Assembly: GCF_007676705.1 (NCBI RefSeq)
Contig: NZ_VEBF01000002.1
Coordinates: 744,001-808,000, forward strand
Length of the DNA: 64,000 nt
Source of the DNA: Paenibacillus xylanexedens
Lineage (GTDB): Bacteria; Bacillota; Bacilli; Paenibacillales; Paenibacillaceae
Direction of reading: 5' to 3'
This document shows, in pieces, positions 32,750-41,902 of this stretch. Position 1 is the stretch's first letter. Every line of letters starts with the position of its first letter. Both the position numbers and the translations under genes were made by a program. The notes below the pieces were generated by a model. It ran no database searches. It worked only from the letters and a program-made list of their open reading frames with translations, and was not told where the DNA came from.

Positions 32750-33703
32750 TGGTGTAGACCCTCCGTCTATATATTGATAATGATTCTCATAATCAATATA
32801 TCCCGACTTCCATCTTCGGCCAATGGACGATTCAGAGATTTGCAATGGACGATCCTCTGTTCGAGCTTCTTCTCTCATCTTTCGTTGATACAGAATCGGA
32901 GAGATCCCCACATGTTTTTTGAAGATTCGACTAAAATAATACACATCTGAATAACCCACTTCGGCTGCAATTTCACTCAGCGTTGCATCGGATCGTACAA
33001 GCAGATTGCGCGCCTTGGCGATTCGAGTCTGAATTAAATAATCGATTGGACTGTAACCCGTCTGTCGTTTGAATTGCATGGATAAATGCCGGGAGCTATA
33101 GTTGAATTGTTCGGCCAGAAAATCAAGCGTGACCTGTTCCCTGTAATGCTTTTGTATATAACGAAGGGTTTGTTTCACCGGGTCAGCAAGCTCAGTTTTG
33201 ATCTCCTGCTCTGCCAACTGAACCATCATTTCATGAATGAATTGGTAAAATAAACTTTTCGTATGAAGCAGATCCAGACTGCCAGACTGCACCCATGCAT
33301 TCTCAAGCTCGTCAAGGTAACGTAACAGCCCAAGTGGACTACTTGGCGCAAAGCCATATTGCAATGAGAACGGTGTAACCTCAGGTTGTGCCATTAACCA
33401 CTTTTTACGATAATTAGGAAAGGCAAGAAATGCTCTGTAATAGAGCAGAATATATTCAAAATCTTCGTTGGTTTGGATATCAAGTGAAGATCCTTTCGCC
33501 CCATGAAGCATGTAAAATCGCTCTGCCTTGTATGCTTGCCCATCCAATCGTAGTATAGCAGATCCTCTAATCGTATATATAAAACCATTTGCCGGAAGTG
33601 TATAGGACTCCAGTTGTGCTCCTGCCTCCATAACAATCCGGCGTATATCCAGGACCTTCACAGCGGCATGATTCCAGCATTTCATCTGTTCGTCTAATTG
33701 CAT
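31730..33703 (-). CDS. AraC-family regulator fused in frame to the siderophore-binding lipoprotein
   Basis: The frame of 657 residues has no stop between its parts. Residues 1-180 are a cupin-like sensor domain. Residues 190-285 are the AraC double helix-turn-helix (VTLDFLAEQFNYSSRHLSMQFKRQTGYSPIDYL; ATLSEIAAEVGYSDVYYFSRIFKKHVGISPILYQ). After about 35 linking residues the lipoprotein begins at Met319. The B. subtilis regulator Btr is a natural AraC plus binding-domain fusion, but without a signal peptide. GGAGAG stands 6 nt before the ATG at 33703 and a Fur-box promoter precedes it. Whether the full fusion, the lipoprotein alone, or both are made cannot be settled here. Confidence 0.8.
   Translation of the reverse strand: MQLDEQMKCWNHAAVKVLDIRRIVMEAGAQLESYTLPANGFIYTIRGSAILRLDGQAYKAERFYMLHGAKGSSLDIQTNEDFEYILLYYRAFLAFPNYRKKWLMAQPEVTPFSLQYGFAPSSPLGLLRYLDELENAWVQSGSLDLLHTKSLFYQFIHEMMVQLAEQEIKTELADPVKQTLRYIQKHYREQVTLDFLAEQFNYSSRHLSMQFKRQTGYSPIDYLIQTRIAKARNLLVRSDATLSEIAAEVGYSDVYYFSRIFKKHVGISPILYQRKMREEARTEDRPLQISESSIGRRWKSGYIDYENHYQYIDGGSTPMKRRKTSSSMIMVALLSITMLLAACSSGTATTPAAGEGTGASSNNSSTAVSSDTGSQTNKDNETRTVSTVKGDVVVPANPKRVVVLYLQGDVVALGIKPIATSEVFAGAAYKGELEGVNSLGAWFEPNPEAVIDLDPDLIIAPSEETYSLLKDIAPTVYIPYEKMTTEERLRSIASVFGKEQEAETLITNLNSKVEESKKTLADAGILDKTVSIVEGGLKGMVVVESKQYGRGSQALYEYLDMKAPEVVQKKIDVVSEAGGSNLSMEVLPEYIGDYVFRSVYEGADNLTNDPIWSSIPAVKEGRLIEIDFEFFYYSDIYSVNKQLDFVVEKMLAAPRAQ
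32771..32823 (-). promoter_or_regulatory. Sigma-A promoter with Fur box inside the AraC reading frame
   Basis: TTGGCC-N17-TATATT (minus strand, 32795-32823) is followed at once by a near-perfect dyad centred at 32785, with arms ATATTGATAATGA and TCATAATCAATAT (12 of 13 paired). The start point would fall within the dyad, so Fur binding would block it. It lies 22-74 bp before the lipoprotein ATG and encodes the residues between the regulator and lipoprotein parts. Confidence 0.8.
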
Positions 33704-33817
33704 CGAATACTCTCCAATCCCAGCCTCACCCGCAACAAAGACCTTGCAAGGTCATCATTCTGCCACCCATCCTTGTAATACATGCGGTAGTAGCAGAGGT
33801 TCACTAATATTCCTTAC

Positions 33818-33847
33818 ATTATAGATGATAATAATTTTCATTATCAA
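33818..33847 (-). promoter_or_regulatory. Fur-controlled promoter of the AraC regulator
   Basis: TTGATA-N18-TATAAT on the minus strand, with TGATAAT and ATTATCA arms (33826-33846) filling the spacer and overlapping the -35. This is a strong arrangement for repression by Fe-Fur. Confidence 0.82.
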
Positions 33848-34272
33848 CTGTAATTTTAGGCTGGAATTGCATTTCATCTTATCATACAGTACTCGTTACT
33901 TTATTGTTGTTCAGAGATCTTTGTACACCACGCGGCCAATTCCTTTGTCTGATCTTAATGTTGCAATTGTGTCAAAGTACCACGAACGATCCGGTTGCAA
34001 TCAGTTCAGTCACAATCTATCTAGACAATGGGAAGCGGAATGTGGAATGATTATTTTATCCTCTGGAACTATGCTGCAGTGAGAATAAAAGATATCCGAT
34101 ACATGAAATTTGGGCACTCATTTATTGATAACCATATCAATTATAATGATCAAGTACGCATAGGCCTACGTAAATGAATCCATTCTAACGAAGCGATTGA
34201 TCTTCAATTACTTCTCTTAACATCCGATATATGTAAATAGACTCACAATTAAGCGTAGAAGGAGAACAGGAT
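33848..34272. other. Intergenic region, no gene seen
   Basis: About 425 bp of AT-rich DNA between the iron regulator promoter and the FlxA-like gene. An 85-codon frame opposite the Fur box has no ribosome site and unlikely composition. Nothing else is recognisable. Confidence 0.6.
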
Positions 34273-35085
34273 ATGACTTCAATTTCATCTGCAACCAAAA
34301 GCAGTTTCACTCCCGGGAACCAAGTCTCCAATCGGGATAAAGAAATTCAGGGACTCATGCAGCAGAAGATCAGACTTAATGAAGAAATGCAGGGCGTGAA
34401 AGCCAATGACGAGTTGGATACCAAAACTAAAGCTGAACGAATTAAATCCTTAACAAACTCCATATCCCAAGTCGACAGCCAAATTGCCCAAATTAAAGCA
34501 GAAGAATTGCAGGAAAAGAACAAATTAAAACAGCCCGAAAAGAATCAGCAGCAACAGACAAAACCAACCGACGAGGCACAATCCCCTTCACTGGATCACC
34601 TGATCAAGAATAGTCAGACTTATGATCAACTGGGTAAGCTGGTCGGTATGCGTGATCGGATGCAGGGCTCCATACAGACTACCGAGGGAGAAACCCGCTT
34701 CGACCGACTTGTTCTGGAGATCAACCCTCCGGGAAATGATCTCGATCTCGGCAAATCAATGATGCTGGAAAATGCAGAGCGCACTGTCTTCCAGGCAAAA
34801 CGAGAAGTAGTTCAGGACATCAACGCTCAGTTGAGCAAAGTCAATCAGAAGATTGGGGAACTGGTGGAAGAGATCCATCCATCCGCGCCTAAAGAAGCGG
34901 TCCAACCTCCTAGATCTGCAGCATCTGGGGAAGAAGATCAAGAAGTAAACGAAGATAATAAAACTGGAAATAGTGAGAAGCCATCGGCTGGCGAAAACAC
35001 AGATCAGGTATCTGGAAACCGCCTGCAAACTCCGGCTTCTGCATCTCCTGCTGCTTCATATCCATCCGTTGATATTCGAATCTGA
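34273..35085 (+). CDS. FlxA-like coiled-coil protein
   Basis: A 270-residue hydrophilic protein. Residues 20-85 form a coiled coil ([40 protein letters not shown]) followed by a Gln/Lys-rich stretch, a second helical region around residue 165-200 and a disordered Glu/Ser/Pro tail. It begins [16 protein letters not shown]. The N-terminal half resembles FlxA-type proteins; the function is unknown. GGAGAACAGG precedes the ATG. It stands alone on the plus strand with a terminator at 35178. Confidence 0.7.
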   Translation: MTSISSATKSSFTPGNQVSNRDKEIQGLMQQKIRLNEEMQGVKANDELDTKTKAERIKSLTNSISQVDSQIAQIKAEELQEKNKLKQPEKNQQQQTKPTDEAQSPSLDHLIKNSQTYDQLGKLVGMRDRMQGSIQTTEGETRFDRLVLEINPPGNDLDLGKSMMLENAERTVFQAKREVVQDINAQLSKVNQKIGELVEEIHPSAPKEAVQPPRSAASGEEDQEVNEDNKTGNSEKPSAGENTDQVSGNRLQTPASASPAASYPSVDIRI

Positions 35086-35177
35086 GTACGTACTGATCAT
35101 ACATTCTTATATGTATACATAATGAGATTAAAGTGTTTTCGTTACACAACTTTCGACTCTTAGCCAAGGATAGAATA

Positions 35178-35222
35178 ACCGCTATGACAGGTGACTAACG
35201 CCTGATACGTAGCGGTTTTCTT
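35178..35222 (+). terminator. Terminator of the FlxA-like gene
   Basis: AACCGCT/AGCGGTT outer stem with an inner CAGG/CCTG pair, then TTTTCTTGC on the plus strand, 90 nt past the stop. Confidence 0.7.
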
Positions 35223-35265
35223 GCATCTTGCACGTTAGCTGCATCTATTATAAGTAATTCTTACT

Positions 35266-36222
35266 CTAACATGAATTACTAGCGGTATCATTTGCACAGA
35301 TGATACTGCCGGCAATCGCTTTACAACTTTTTTTGATGCGTGTGGCCTCATCGATAATCTGATCTATGTTTTCATATTTTTGCTTCCTATTGGTCACAAC
35401 AGCGATGGATACCGTCACTAGAGGAATGGGCCGATTCAACCCGGAGCGTCCTTCCCCCAGAACGTATTGATGACTCCAATCATGTTCGTTGTAGAACGTC
35501 CTCTTCATGTCCTCAAAGCCTGAAATGACCTCCTCACTAATATGCTGATAATTATGATGATTCAGGATTGCAATAAAATCATCACCCCCGATATGTCCGA
35601 GAAAAGCTTCCGGAAAAACAAAAAGCTTGCGAAGCAAGTTAGCTGTTGCCTGAATAAGCTGATCCCCCATCTTGAAACCATAGCTATCATTGTAGGATTT
35701 GAACTGATCGAGATCCACGTAAAGCACGCTAAAATGATCCATCTGAAGCGCCTGATATAACCGTTCGTTTATGATATGATTCCCTGGAAGACCTGTCAGC
35801 GGGTTCATAAAAATCGCCATTTCAGCCCGTACATCAGCAACAGCAAGCAGTAAACGGCGAATACTCACAGCACCCAAGAAACTGTCGCCCGAGGTGATCA
35901 GCACAAGGTCATATAAATCCCCTTCGTCTCGATCCATCGCAAGAACACTTACATCTGTAATCTGTTCCGAATAATCCACGACTAGTGCCCGCGTATTCAT
36001 CACGAGTTCTACAGGACGTCCCATATACAGATTATAGCCATATTGTGTGCCAATCTGTTGGAAGAATCGGGCTCGCATCATCAATGACACACCCTTGTCC
36101 CCCATAACAGCTACACCTTCCAGACTGGGATTAGACTTAAACAGATGATAGACGATATCGCATTTTGTATCAGATCGTACTACAGGAATTGGTTCAGCAA
36201 TCTCACCTATTTGCGTAAACAT
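35266..36222 (-). CDS. GGDEF-domain protein with an N-terminal CBS-like sensor
   Basis: A 318-residue protein. Residues 1-130 look like a CBS-pair region (EPIPVVRSDTKCDIVYHLFKSNP, GVAVMGDKGVSLMMRARFFQQIG). The GGDEF domain begins NPLTGLPGNHIINERLYQAL and has VLYVDLDQFKSYNDSYGFKMGDQLI. The signature is GGDDF rather than GGDEF, a variant often compatible with activity, and no RxxD inhibitory site precedes it. It may make cyclic di-GMP or act as a receptor. No membrane helix is present. The ATG at 36222 follows AGAGGGG. Monocistronic. Confidence 0.85.
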   Translation of the reverse strand: MFTQIGEIAEPIPVVRSDTKCDIVYHLFKSNPSLEGVAVMGDKGVSLMMRARFFQQIGTQYGYNLYMGRPVELVMNTRALVVDYSEQITDVSVLAMDRDEGDLYDLVLITSGDSFLGAVSIRRLLLAVADVRAEMAIFMNPLTGLPGNHIINERLYQALQMDHFSVLYVDLDQFKSYNDSYGFKMGDQLIQATANLLRKLFVFPEAFLGHIGGDDFIAILNHHNYQHISEEVISGFEDMKRTFYNEHDWSHQYVLGEGRSGLNRPIPLVTVSIAVVTNRKQKYENIDQIIDEATRIKKSCKAIAGSIICANDTASNSC

Positions 36223-36456
36223 ACCACTCTACCCCTCTATTCGTAGCATCAAATCCAAGCATTCTAATTATATAGTGGGTCTTTGTCAATGGTCACATCG
36301 TACCACTTTCTAACTAAAAAAGCGTTAACTCAAGGTAAAAGTTTATAAAATATTTCCTTTTTTCTAAAATGGTACTAAGAGGTAGGTTTTTCCTCAATGA
36401 TCGGAAGTAACGTTGAAAAATAGGATTCATCATCATAATCTCCGTTATTTCGTAAT
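36223..36456. other. AT-rich gap between spo0A and the GGDEF gene
   Basis: Upstream region of the GGDEF gene. I see no gene and no clear promoter. Confidence 0.5.
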
Positions 36457-36508
36457 GCAAAATACCGTCATTTATTGGATGATCTTCAATCCACTAAATG
36501 ACGGTATT
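36457..36508 (-). terminator. Terminator of spo0A
   Basis: AATACCGTCATTTA/TAAATGACGGTATT with an inner TGGAT/ATCCA pair and a short TTTTG tail, 66 nt past the stop. The T-run is weak. Confidence 0.6.
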
Positions 36509-36573
36509 CGTTAGCATATATCACAAAAGTTTATCGCCATAAAAACTTTGCAGGCTCACTACTCCTGACCCTT

Positions 36574-37380
36574 TCAGCTTACCTTATGCTCAATTCTCAG
36601 CTTGTCAGCGACCATCGCAATGAACTCGCTATTGGTCGGTTTAGACTTGCTGATGTTGATCGTATAGCCAAACAAGTGGCTGATGCTGTCGATGTTACCA
36701 CGCGTCCAAGCTACTTCAATGGCATGACGGATCGCACGTTCGACGCGGGACGGCGTTGTTTTGAATTTTTCGGCAATGGCCGGATACAGAGTTTTGGTGA
36801 TGGCTCCCAAAATTTCGATATTGTTGTACACCATCGTAATGGCTTCGCGCAAATACTGATATCCCTTAATATGCGCAGGAACGCCGATTTCATGTATGAT
36901 GGACGTGATGCTGGCATCCAGATTTTTGTGTTTGCCCATTGGCACGACATTGGATTTCATGAACATGGATGATCCGTTGCTTGTGGACATCGCGGTCTGT
37001 GTTCCCACCAGTTGGCGTACACGATTCGCGAGCACTTCCATGTCAAACGGCTTAAGAATGTAGTAGGAAGCTCCGAGTTGCACGGCACGCTGTGTGATAT
37101 TCTCTTGTCCGAATGCCGTAAGCATAATGACTTTAGGCTGTGGAGATAGGTTCAGGTTACGCAAGCGCTCCAGCACACCCAGTCCATCCAGATGTGGCAT
37201 GATGATATCCAGAATCAGTACATCCGGCACATCCCGGGTTTGCTCCAGCAATTGCAGTACTTCTTCTCCATTGTATGCAATACCGGTTACTTCCATATCT
37301 TCCTGTTCAGATATATATTCGGCAAGCAAATTCGTAAATTCACGATTATCATCGGCCAGCAATACCTCAATTTTTTGCAA
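36574..37380 (-). CDS. spo0A: Spo0A, master regulator of sporulation
   Basis: A 268-residue response regulator. The receiver has DDN (10-12), the phospho-acceptor Asp58 in [12 protein letters not shown], and the lysine in YYILKPFD. The DNA-binding domain is the highly conserved block [28 protein letters not shown] to [23 protein letters not shown] and [19 protein letters not shown] start at 37380 is chosen: AAAGGAGG lies 8 nt upstream and the length matches B. subtilis (267). Phosphorylated Spo0A binds 0A boxes; three lie in its own upstream region. It follows spoIVB as in B. subtilis. Confidence 0.97.
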   Translation of the reverse strand: MQKIEVLLADDNREFTNLLAEYISEQEDMEVTGIAYNGEEVLQLLEQTRDVPDVLILDIIMPHLDGLGVLERLRNLNLSPQPKVIMLTAFGQENITQRAVQLGASYYILKPFDMEVLANRVRQLVGTQTAMSTSNGSSMFMKSNVVPMGKHKNLDASITSIIHEIGVPAHIKGYQYLREAITMVYNNIEILGAITKTLYPAIAEKFKTTPSRVERAIRHAIEVAWTRGNIDSISHLFGYTINISKSKPTNSEFIAMVADKLRIEHKVS

Positions 37381-37435
37381 AACGGTATCCTCCTTTAAAT
37401 TAAACATCGTTTCGTACATTTCCTTACAGGTTAAA

Positions 37436-37470
37436 TTTTCGACACAGCAGGTTAAATTCCTCCTGTCGAA
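37436..37470 (-). promoter_or_regulatory. Sigma-H promoter and two 0A boxes of spo0A
   Basis: GGAGGAATT-N11-GTCGAAA (37437-37463, minus) fits the sigma-H pattern with the last -10 base different. Two 0A boxes lie on it: GTGTCGAAAA overlapping the -10 (37436-37445, minus) and TGTCGAA at 37464-37470 in the opposite orientation. This indicates autoregulation by Spo0A. Confidence 0.78.
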
Positions 37471-37548
37471 AATTATTTTTCTTTATTTTTTTTTCTTGAT
37501 CCTATATAATAAATAATTTATTTCATTATCCGATATATTATGTTTGCT

Positions 37549-37555
37549 TTCGACA
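37549..37555 (-). promoter_or_regulatory. Third 0A box upstream of spo0A
   Basis: TTTTGTCGAA (minus strand) matches the 0A consensus. It overlaps the T-run of the spoIVB terminator. Confidence 0.65.
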
Positions 37556-37597
37556 AAAAAGAACCTCAGGGCTGTTTATCCAGCCTTGAGGTTCTTT
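37555..37597 (-). terminator. Terminator of spoIVB
   Basis: AAGAACCTCAAGGCTG/CAGCCCTGAGGTTCTT is followed by T6 on the minus strand; the spoIVB stop codon is inside the stem. Confidence 0.9.
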
Positions 37598-38904
37598 GCG
37601 TTTTCCTTTTTCATCATAACGCCAGCATCCTGTAACATCCATTCAATGAAGCAACCGTACCCTGATTTCGGATCGTTGACAAATACATGAGTCACTGCAC
37701 CAATCAATTTACCATTTTGCACAATTGGGCTGCCACTCATGCCTTGAACAATGCCTCCGGTCTTATCCAGCAGTTTCGGGTCTGTAATTCGAAGTACCAG
37801 ACCTTTAGTCGCTGGCTCAGATTGATCTGCTACATGAACAATGTCAATGGAGAAGCGCTCAACTTGTTGACCGTCAACCACGGTAAGAATTTCGGCCGGG
37901 CCTTCCTTAACTTCATGAGAAAAAGCAACGGGAATACCTTTGGAATACAGACTGTGCTCAGGATTTCCGGACATTTTACCAAAGATGCCAAAAGCCGTAT
38001 TGCGTTCAATATTGCCCAAAATCTTACTTTCCTTGAGGAAATGAGCACGTTTTTCACCCGGATCACCGGTCTCGCTCTTCGAAATTGACGTAACGTTTGA
38101 CTGAACGATCTGACCACTACCCACAACAATGGATGTCTGTGTATTCATATCTGTAATGACATGGCCCAGTGCGCCATATACGCCCTGATCGGGAGCATAG
38201 AAGGTAAGAGTACCAACACCAGCTGCAGAATCACGAATATACAAGCCAAGCCTCCACGCTTGATCCTCGGAGTCATACGCTGGAGTCAATCGTGTTTTGA
38301 CCGTTTCCTTGCCACGTTTTAATACCACATCGATGCCTTTTTTACTTTTGCCTGCAAGTTCAACCGCTTCGGAGACACCTGCCACACCATCAAGACGTTT
38401 ACCATCCATATGCGTGATCAGATCCCCAAGCTTAATGCCCGCGGTTTCTCCGGGCGATACGCGCTCATCTTGGCCAGAATGGACCAGATGATGTCCAACC
38501 ACCAGAATACCTGCCGATTTAACTTTGACGCCAATCGTTTGACCCCCGGGTACAACACGCAAATCCGGTATCACATTTACCTGAACTGTTTTCACCGGAA
38601 TTTTACCCCACAACTTCAACGTTAATTTAGCATGTCCCGTCTCGTGAGGGTGAAGATGCAAAGGTTGTTGCCTGGTAACATGCATCGCTGCCTGATCATC
38701 CAAACCAACGATATCAGGACGATCGACAACGGCGCTTGAAGCAGCAGGTACGGCGAGCCGGACATCCGCTTGCCTGCCAGCAAACACCTGTAATTCATCC
38801 GGCAGTGAAGCATAACTTTGCACAGGCTGAATGGCCTGGCTAATCACACAAAGAAAGAAGGCAAATAAAAGACCTAGCAATTTCTTCCTGAGGGGGGAAT
38901 TCAA
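37576..38904 (-). CDS. spoIVB: SpoIVB, signalling serine peptidase
   Basis: A 442-residue protein with a signal or anchor helix (KKLLGLLFAFFLCVISQA), a PDZ domain around residues 120-210 (SPGETAGIKLGDLITHMDGKRL) and the SpoIVB peptidase domain with the histidine in VYGALGHVITD and serine in GGIVQGMSGSPIVQNGKLIGAVTHVF. It is made in the forespore, secreted across its membrane and triggers sigma-K processing by SpoIVFB. The start is a TTG at 38904 with AGGGAG 11 nt upstream. It lies between recN and spo0A as in B. subtilis. Confidence 0.94.
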   Translation of the reverse strand: MNSPLRKKLLGLLFAFFLCVISQAIQPVQSYASLPDELQVFAGRQADVRLAVPAASSAVVDRPDIVGLDDQAAMHVTRQQPLHLHPHETGHAKLTLKLWGKIPVKTVQVNVIPDLRVVPGGQTIGVKVKSAGILVVGHHLVHSGQDERVSPGETAGIKLGDLITHMDGKRLDGVAGVSEAVELAGKSKKGIDVVLKRGKETVKTRLTPAYDSEDQAWRLGLYIRDSAAGVGTLTFYAPDQGVYGALGHVITDMNTQTSIVVGSGQIVQSNVTSISKSETGDPGEKRAHFLKESKILGNIERNTAFGIFGKMSGNPEHSLYSKGIPVAFSHEVKEGPAEILTVVDGQQVERFSIDIVHVADQSEPATKGLVLRITDPKLLDKTGGIVQGMSGSPIVQNGKLIGAVTHVFVNDPKSGYGCFIEWMLQDAGVMMKKENAKNLKAG

Positions 38905-39024
38905 TGGCTGTCACACTCCCTTTGCTTCTTTCGCTTGACGAAAGGTGGTCGCCAATTGCGTACCTTTAAGATAACCTCGCCCCCAGGCTTTTATTACTGT
39001 CAATCATTACGCCAGCCGTCCGTT

Positions 39025-40743
39025 TCACCCTTTTTTGGCTTCCGCCAAATTCAGCATTTCCTGTGCGTGATGCAGCGTTTTTTCTGTAATTTCCACGCCG
39101 CCCAGCATACGTGCCAATTCCTTCACTCTGCCTTCGTCTGACAGCGATTCCACCTGCGTCATCGTCCGTCCATCATAGACATGTTTCTCGATGAGATACT
39201 GATGATCTGCCATACAAGCCACTTGTGGTAAGTGAGTTATTGAGAATACCTGACAAGTCGAAGACAGCCGGAATAATTTTTCTGCAATGGATTGAGCTGC
39301 TCTACCACTAACGCCAGTATCAACTTCATCAAAAATCAACACAGGTATCCGATCATGTCGTGCAAAGATACTCTTCATCGCAAGCATCATTCTCGACAGC
39401 TCTCCACCTGAAGCAATCTTGCCCAATGGTCGAAGTGGTTCACCGGGGTTCGGTGAGATCAGGAATTCGGCATTGTCCGCACCCTGACGATTCAGACGAA
39501 TACGGCGGCCATTCCATTCAATGCCCTTCGGATCTTCAAATGGAGTAATCTGAACACGCAGTGAAGTTCGCTCCATCTGCAGATCCTTAAGCTCACTTTC
39601 CACTTGCGCAGCGAGTTCCTCGGCACATTGTTTGCGAACCTTGCTGAGTTCCTCGGCAGACTCCATCACAAGATTAAGCATTTTATCACGTTCAGCACGC
39701 AATTTCTCCAGACGCTCGTCCTTGTTCTCCAATTGGTCGGTTTCATGACTAATCTGATCATAATAACTCAGAATAAGTTCCACGCTGTCCCCGTATTTCC
39801 GTCTGAGGCCAGAAATCAGATTCAACCTTTGCTCCACTTCTTCCAGCCTTGCCGGATTAAATTCAATTTTCTCCCGGTAATCCCTTAACTGGAATGTTGC
39901 ATCTTCCAATTGATAAAATGCCGATTGCAGCTGCTCTACAATCGGTTGCAGACCTTTACTATCGTATCCGGATATATCTTCAATTCTTGAAAGAGCAATA
40001 CTTACAGCTTCAAGTCCGCGTTGACCACTGAGCAAATCATATGCTCCGGCAACACTGTCCATCATTTTCTCACTATGGGATAGTTTGACCCGTTCTTCCC
40101 CGAGTAATTCATCCTCACCTCGTGTAAGGCTTGCGGCTGCAATCTCTTCAAGCTGAAAGCGATACATATCCAGAAGTTGATAAGCACGCTGACTGGACTC
40201 CTGAAGTGCACGCAATTCTTTTTCCGCTGTGATAAACTTGCTGTAGCGCTCCTGATATTTCGCTTTGATCGGTCCGATGACTTCAGAGCCATAGGTGTCG
40301 AGAAGCCCCAGATGGCTCTCAGCGCGCAGCAAACTCTGATGTTCATGTTGACCATGGATATTGATCAGCTTCTCGCCTACTTCCCGCAGCATGGTGAGAT
40401 TGACCAATTGCCCATTAATGCGGGACGTACTCTTCCCCTGTGTGTTCAGTTCACGTCGAATGACCAAATGCTCTTCCGGCTCACAATGGATACCCAGCTT
40501 CTCTAATGTCTGCCATACCGGATGACTCTGCTCCATCTCGAACAGGGCTTCCATCTCTGCCTTATCACAACCGTACCGGATCAGATCTGCTGAACTGCGT
40601 CCACCAGCAATTAAACCAAGTGCATCTATAATAATCGACTTCCCTGCACCCGTTTCCCCAGAAAGTACATGGAATCCCGGGTGGAATACAACATCCACTT
40701 CTTCCACCACAGCCAGATTACGAATCGATAACGTAACTAACAT
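39025..40743 (-). CDS. recN: RecN, DNA repair ATPase
   Basis: A 572-residue SMC-like protein with Walker A GETGAGKSIIIDALG, a Q-loop GQHEHQSLL region, a long coiled-coil middle (residues 165-370), the signature SGGELSRMMLA and Walker B VLIFDEVDTGVSG. It gathers broken DNA ends early in double-strand-break repair. The ATG at 40743 is used because CGGAGG stands about 11 nt upstream; a start four codons earlier overlaps that site. It is the last gene of dxs-tlyA-unknown-argR-recN. Confidence 0.95.
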   Translation of the reverse strand: MLVTLSIRNLAVVEEVDVVFHPGFHVLSGETGAGKSIIIDALGLIAGGRSSADLIRYGCDKAEMEALFEMEQSHPVWQTLEKLGIHCEPEEHLVIRRELNTQGKSTSRINGQLVNLTMLREVGEKLINIHGQHEHQSLLRAESHLGLLDTYGSEVIGPIKAKYQERYSKFITAEKELRALQESSQRAYQLLDMYRFQLEEIAAASLTRGEDELLGEERVKLSHSEKMMDSVAGAYDLLSGQRGLEAVSIALSRIEDISGYDSKGLQPIVEQLQSAFYQLEDATFQLRDYREKIEFNPARLEEVEQRLNLISGLRRKYGDSVELILSYYDQISHETDQLENKDERLEKLRAERDKMLNLVMESAEELSKVRKQCAEELAAQVESELKDLQMERTSLRVQITPFEDPKGIEWNGRRIRLNRQGADNAEFLISPNPGEPLRPLGKIASGGELSRMMLAMKSIFARHDRIPVLIFDEVDTGVSGRAAQSIAEKLFRLSSTCQVFSITHLPQVACMADHQYLIEKHVYDGRTMTQVESLSDEGRVKELARMLGGVEITEKTLHHAQEMLNLAEAKKG

Positions 40744-40798
40744 CTGCAAAAACACCTCCGGATGACTAACTCAGAAATTATGTTTTTGAACCATTTAT

Positions 40799-41248
40799 TC
40801 AAGAAATGTAACCCATGATCCGCTCAATAACGGTCACACTGTTACCTTCAGTCCGGCAGATAATCAGGATGGTGTCATCTCCACAGATCGTGCCCATGAC
40901 TTCATTCCACTCAATATTATCAAGTAAAGCAGCAATGGAATTCGCTGTTCCCGGCAAACATTTCATCACAACCAGGTTGTTCGTGTGATCAATATGCAGG
41001 AAGTTGTCAACGAGTGCACGCTTCAGCTTCTGAATCGGATTATATCGTTGATCTGTTGGCAAAGAATACTTGTACCGTCCGTCATCCATCGGAATCTTGA
41101 TTAATAAAAGTTCCTTGATATCCCGGGATACCGTCGCCTGAGTCACCTGAAAACCTGATTTGCGCAGTGCTTCAACCAGATCATCCTGAGTCTCAATTTC
41201 ATTTTGACTAATGATTTCACGAATCTTGATGTGCCTTTGTCCTTTCAT
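40799..41248 (-). CDS. argR: ArgR/AhrC, arginine repressor
   Basis: A 149-residue regulator. The winged helix reads [18 protein letters not shown] then [18 protein letters not shown]; the C-terminal oligomerisation and arginine-binding domain contains [13 protein letters not shown] and [15 protein letters not shown]. It represses arginine biosynthesis and activates catabolism when arginine is bound. GGAGG precedes the ATG at 41248. Neighbours recN and tlyA match B. subtilis ahrC. Confidence 0.95.
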   Translation of the reverse strand: MKGQRHIKIREIISQNEIETQDDLVEALRKSGFQVTQATVSRDIKELLLIKIPMDDGRYKYSLPTDQRYNPIQKLKRALVDNFLHIDHTNNLVVMKCLPGTANSIAALLDNIEWNEVMGTICGDDTILIICRTEGNSVTVIERIMGYIS

Positions 41249-41332
41249 ACATGCCTCCAGTTAAATGTATTGCAATAAAGCAGCAAGTGTAGTTCGCTGC
41301 AGATTTCGCCAAACCATGTTCATTCTACTATA

Positions 41333-41818
41333 CTAGTCCAGATCATCCCCATCATACACATCTTCCTGATAGTCCATGAGCCTGATTAACTTAATATCGG
41401 AATCCTCCACGTCAACATACAGCAGTCCTTCACAACCAGGATATAACAACAGATAATTGAGGAAGCGATCCCTTAGCGCAGGACCAGTCAATTCAAGCGG
41501 CTGTCTGCGACGCGATGTTTTGACCAGGTATCTGAGATCCTCACGCTCTGCAACATAATCGATAAATAATCTGCTGTAAAATACGGATTCGTTGGCCTCA
41601 AAAGCCAGGGGGACTTTCATTTTACCCCCGATGACTTCGTACCCCTGCGCTTCAAGCAGATCTAATGCCGGGGAATCCTGAATCTTCACGTTTAGTTGCA
41701 TTCCAGACAAGCTTACAGGCATCGGTCGGTTCACCCAATTACGCAGGCCGATGAACAGCCACAAGATCAGACAGACAGCAAGAACTCCTATAACGATTGT
41801 GTCATATTGACCATTCAT
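41333..41818 (-). CDS. Unknown membrane-anchored protein
   Basis: A 161-residue protein with one N-terminal helix (IVIGVLAVCLILWLFIGL) and a soluble part containing LDLLEAQGYEVIGGKMKVPLAF and SRLFIDYVAER. The domain looks like an alpha/beta fold; I do not recognise the family. GAGGTGAGCG precedes the ATG at 41818. It is inserted between tlyA and argR, which are adjacent in B. subtilis. Confidence 0.75.
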   Translation of the reverse strand: MNGQYDTIVIGVLAVCLILWLFIGLRNWVNRPMPVSLSGMQLNVKIQDSPALDLLEAQGYEVIGGKMKVPLAFEANESVFYSRLFIDYVAEREDLRYLVKTSRRRQPLELTGPALRDRFLNYLLLYPGCEGLLYVDVEDSDIKLIRLMDYQEDVYDGDDLD

Positions 41819-41902
41819 TATCGCTCACCTCGAAGACATATTCGAGATTCAGTCATGATTTCCCTTTACATCAATCACCTTTCCAGCGAAAAGAAACCCA
41901 TC

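Noticed and set aside
33825..34082. 85-codon plus-strand frame overlapping the Fur-controlled promoter
   Set aside because: No ribosome site, rich in rare-looking residues, and it overlaps a convincing regulatory region on the other strand.
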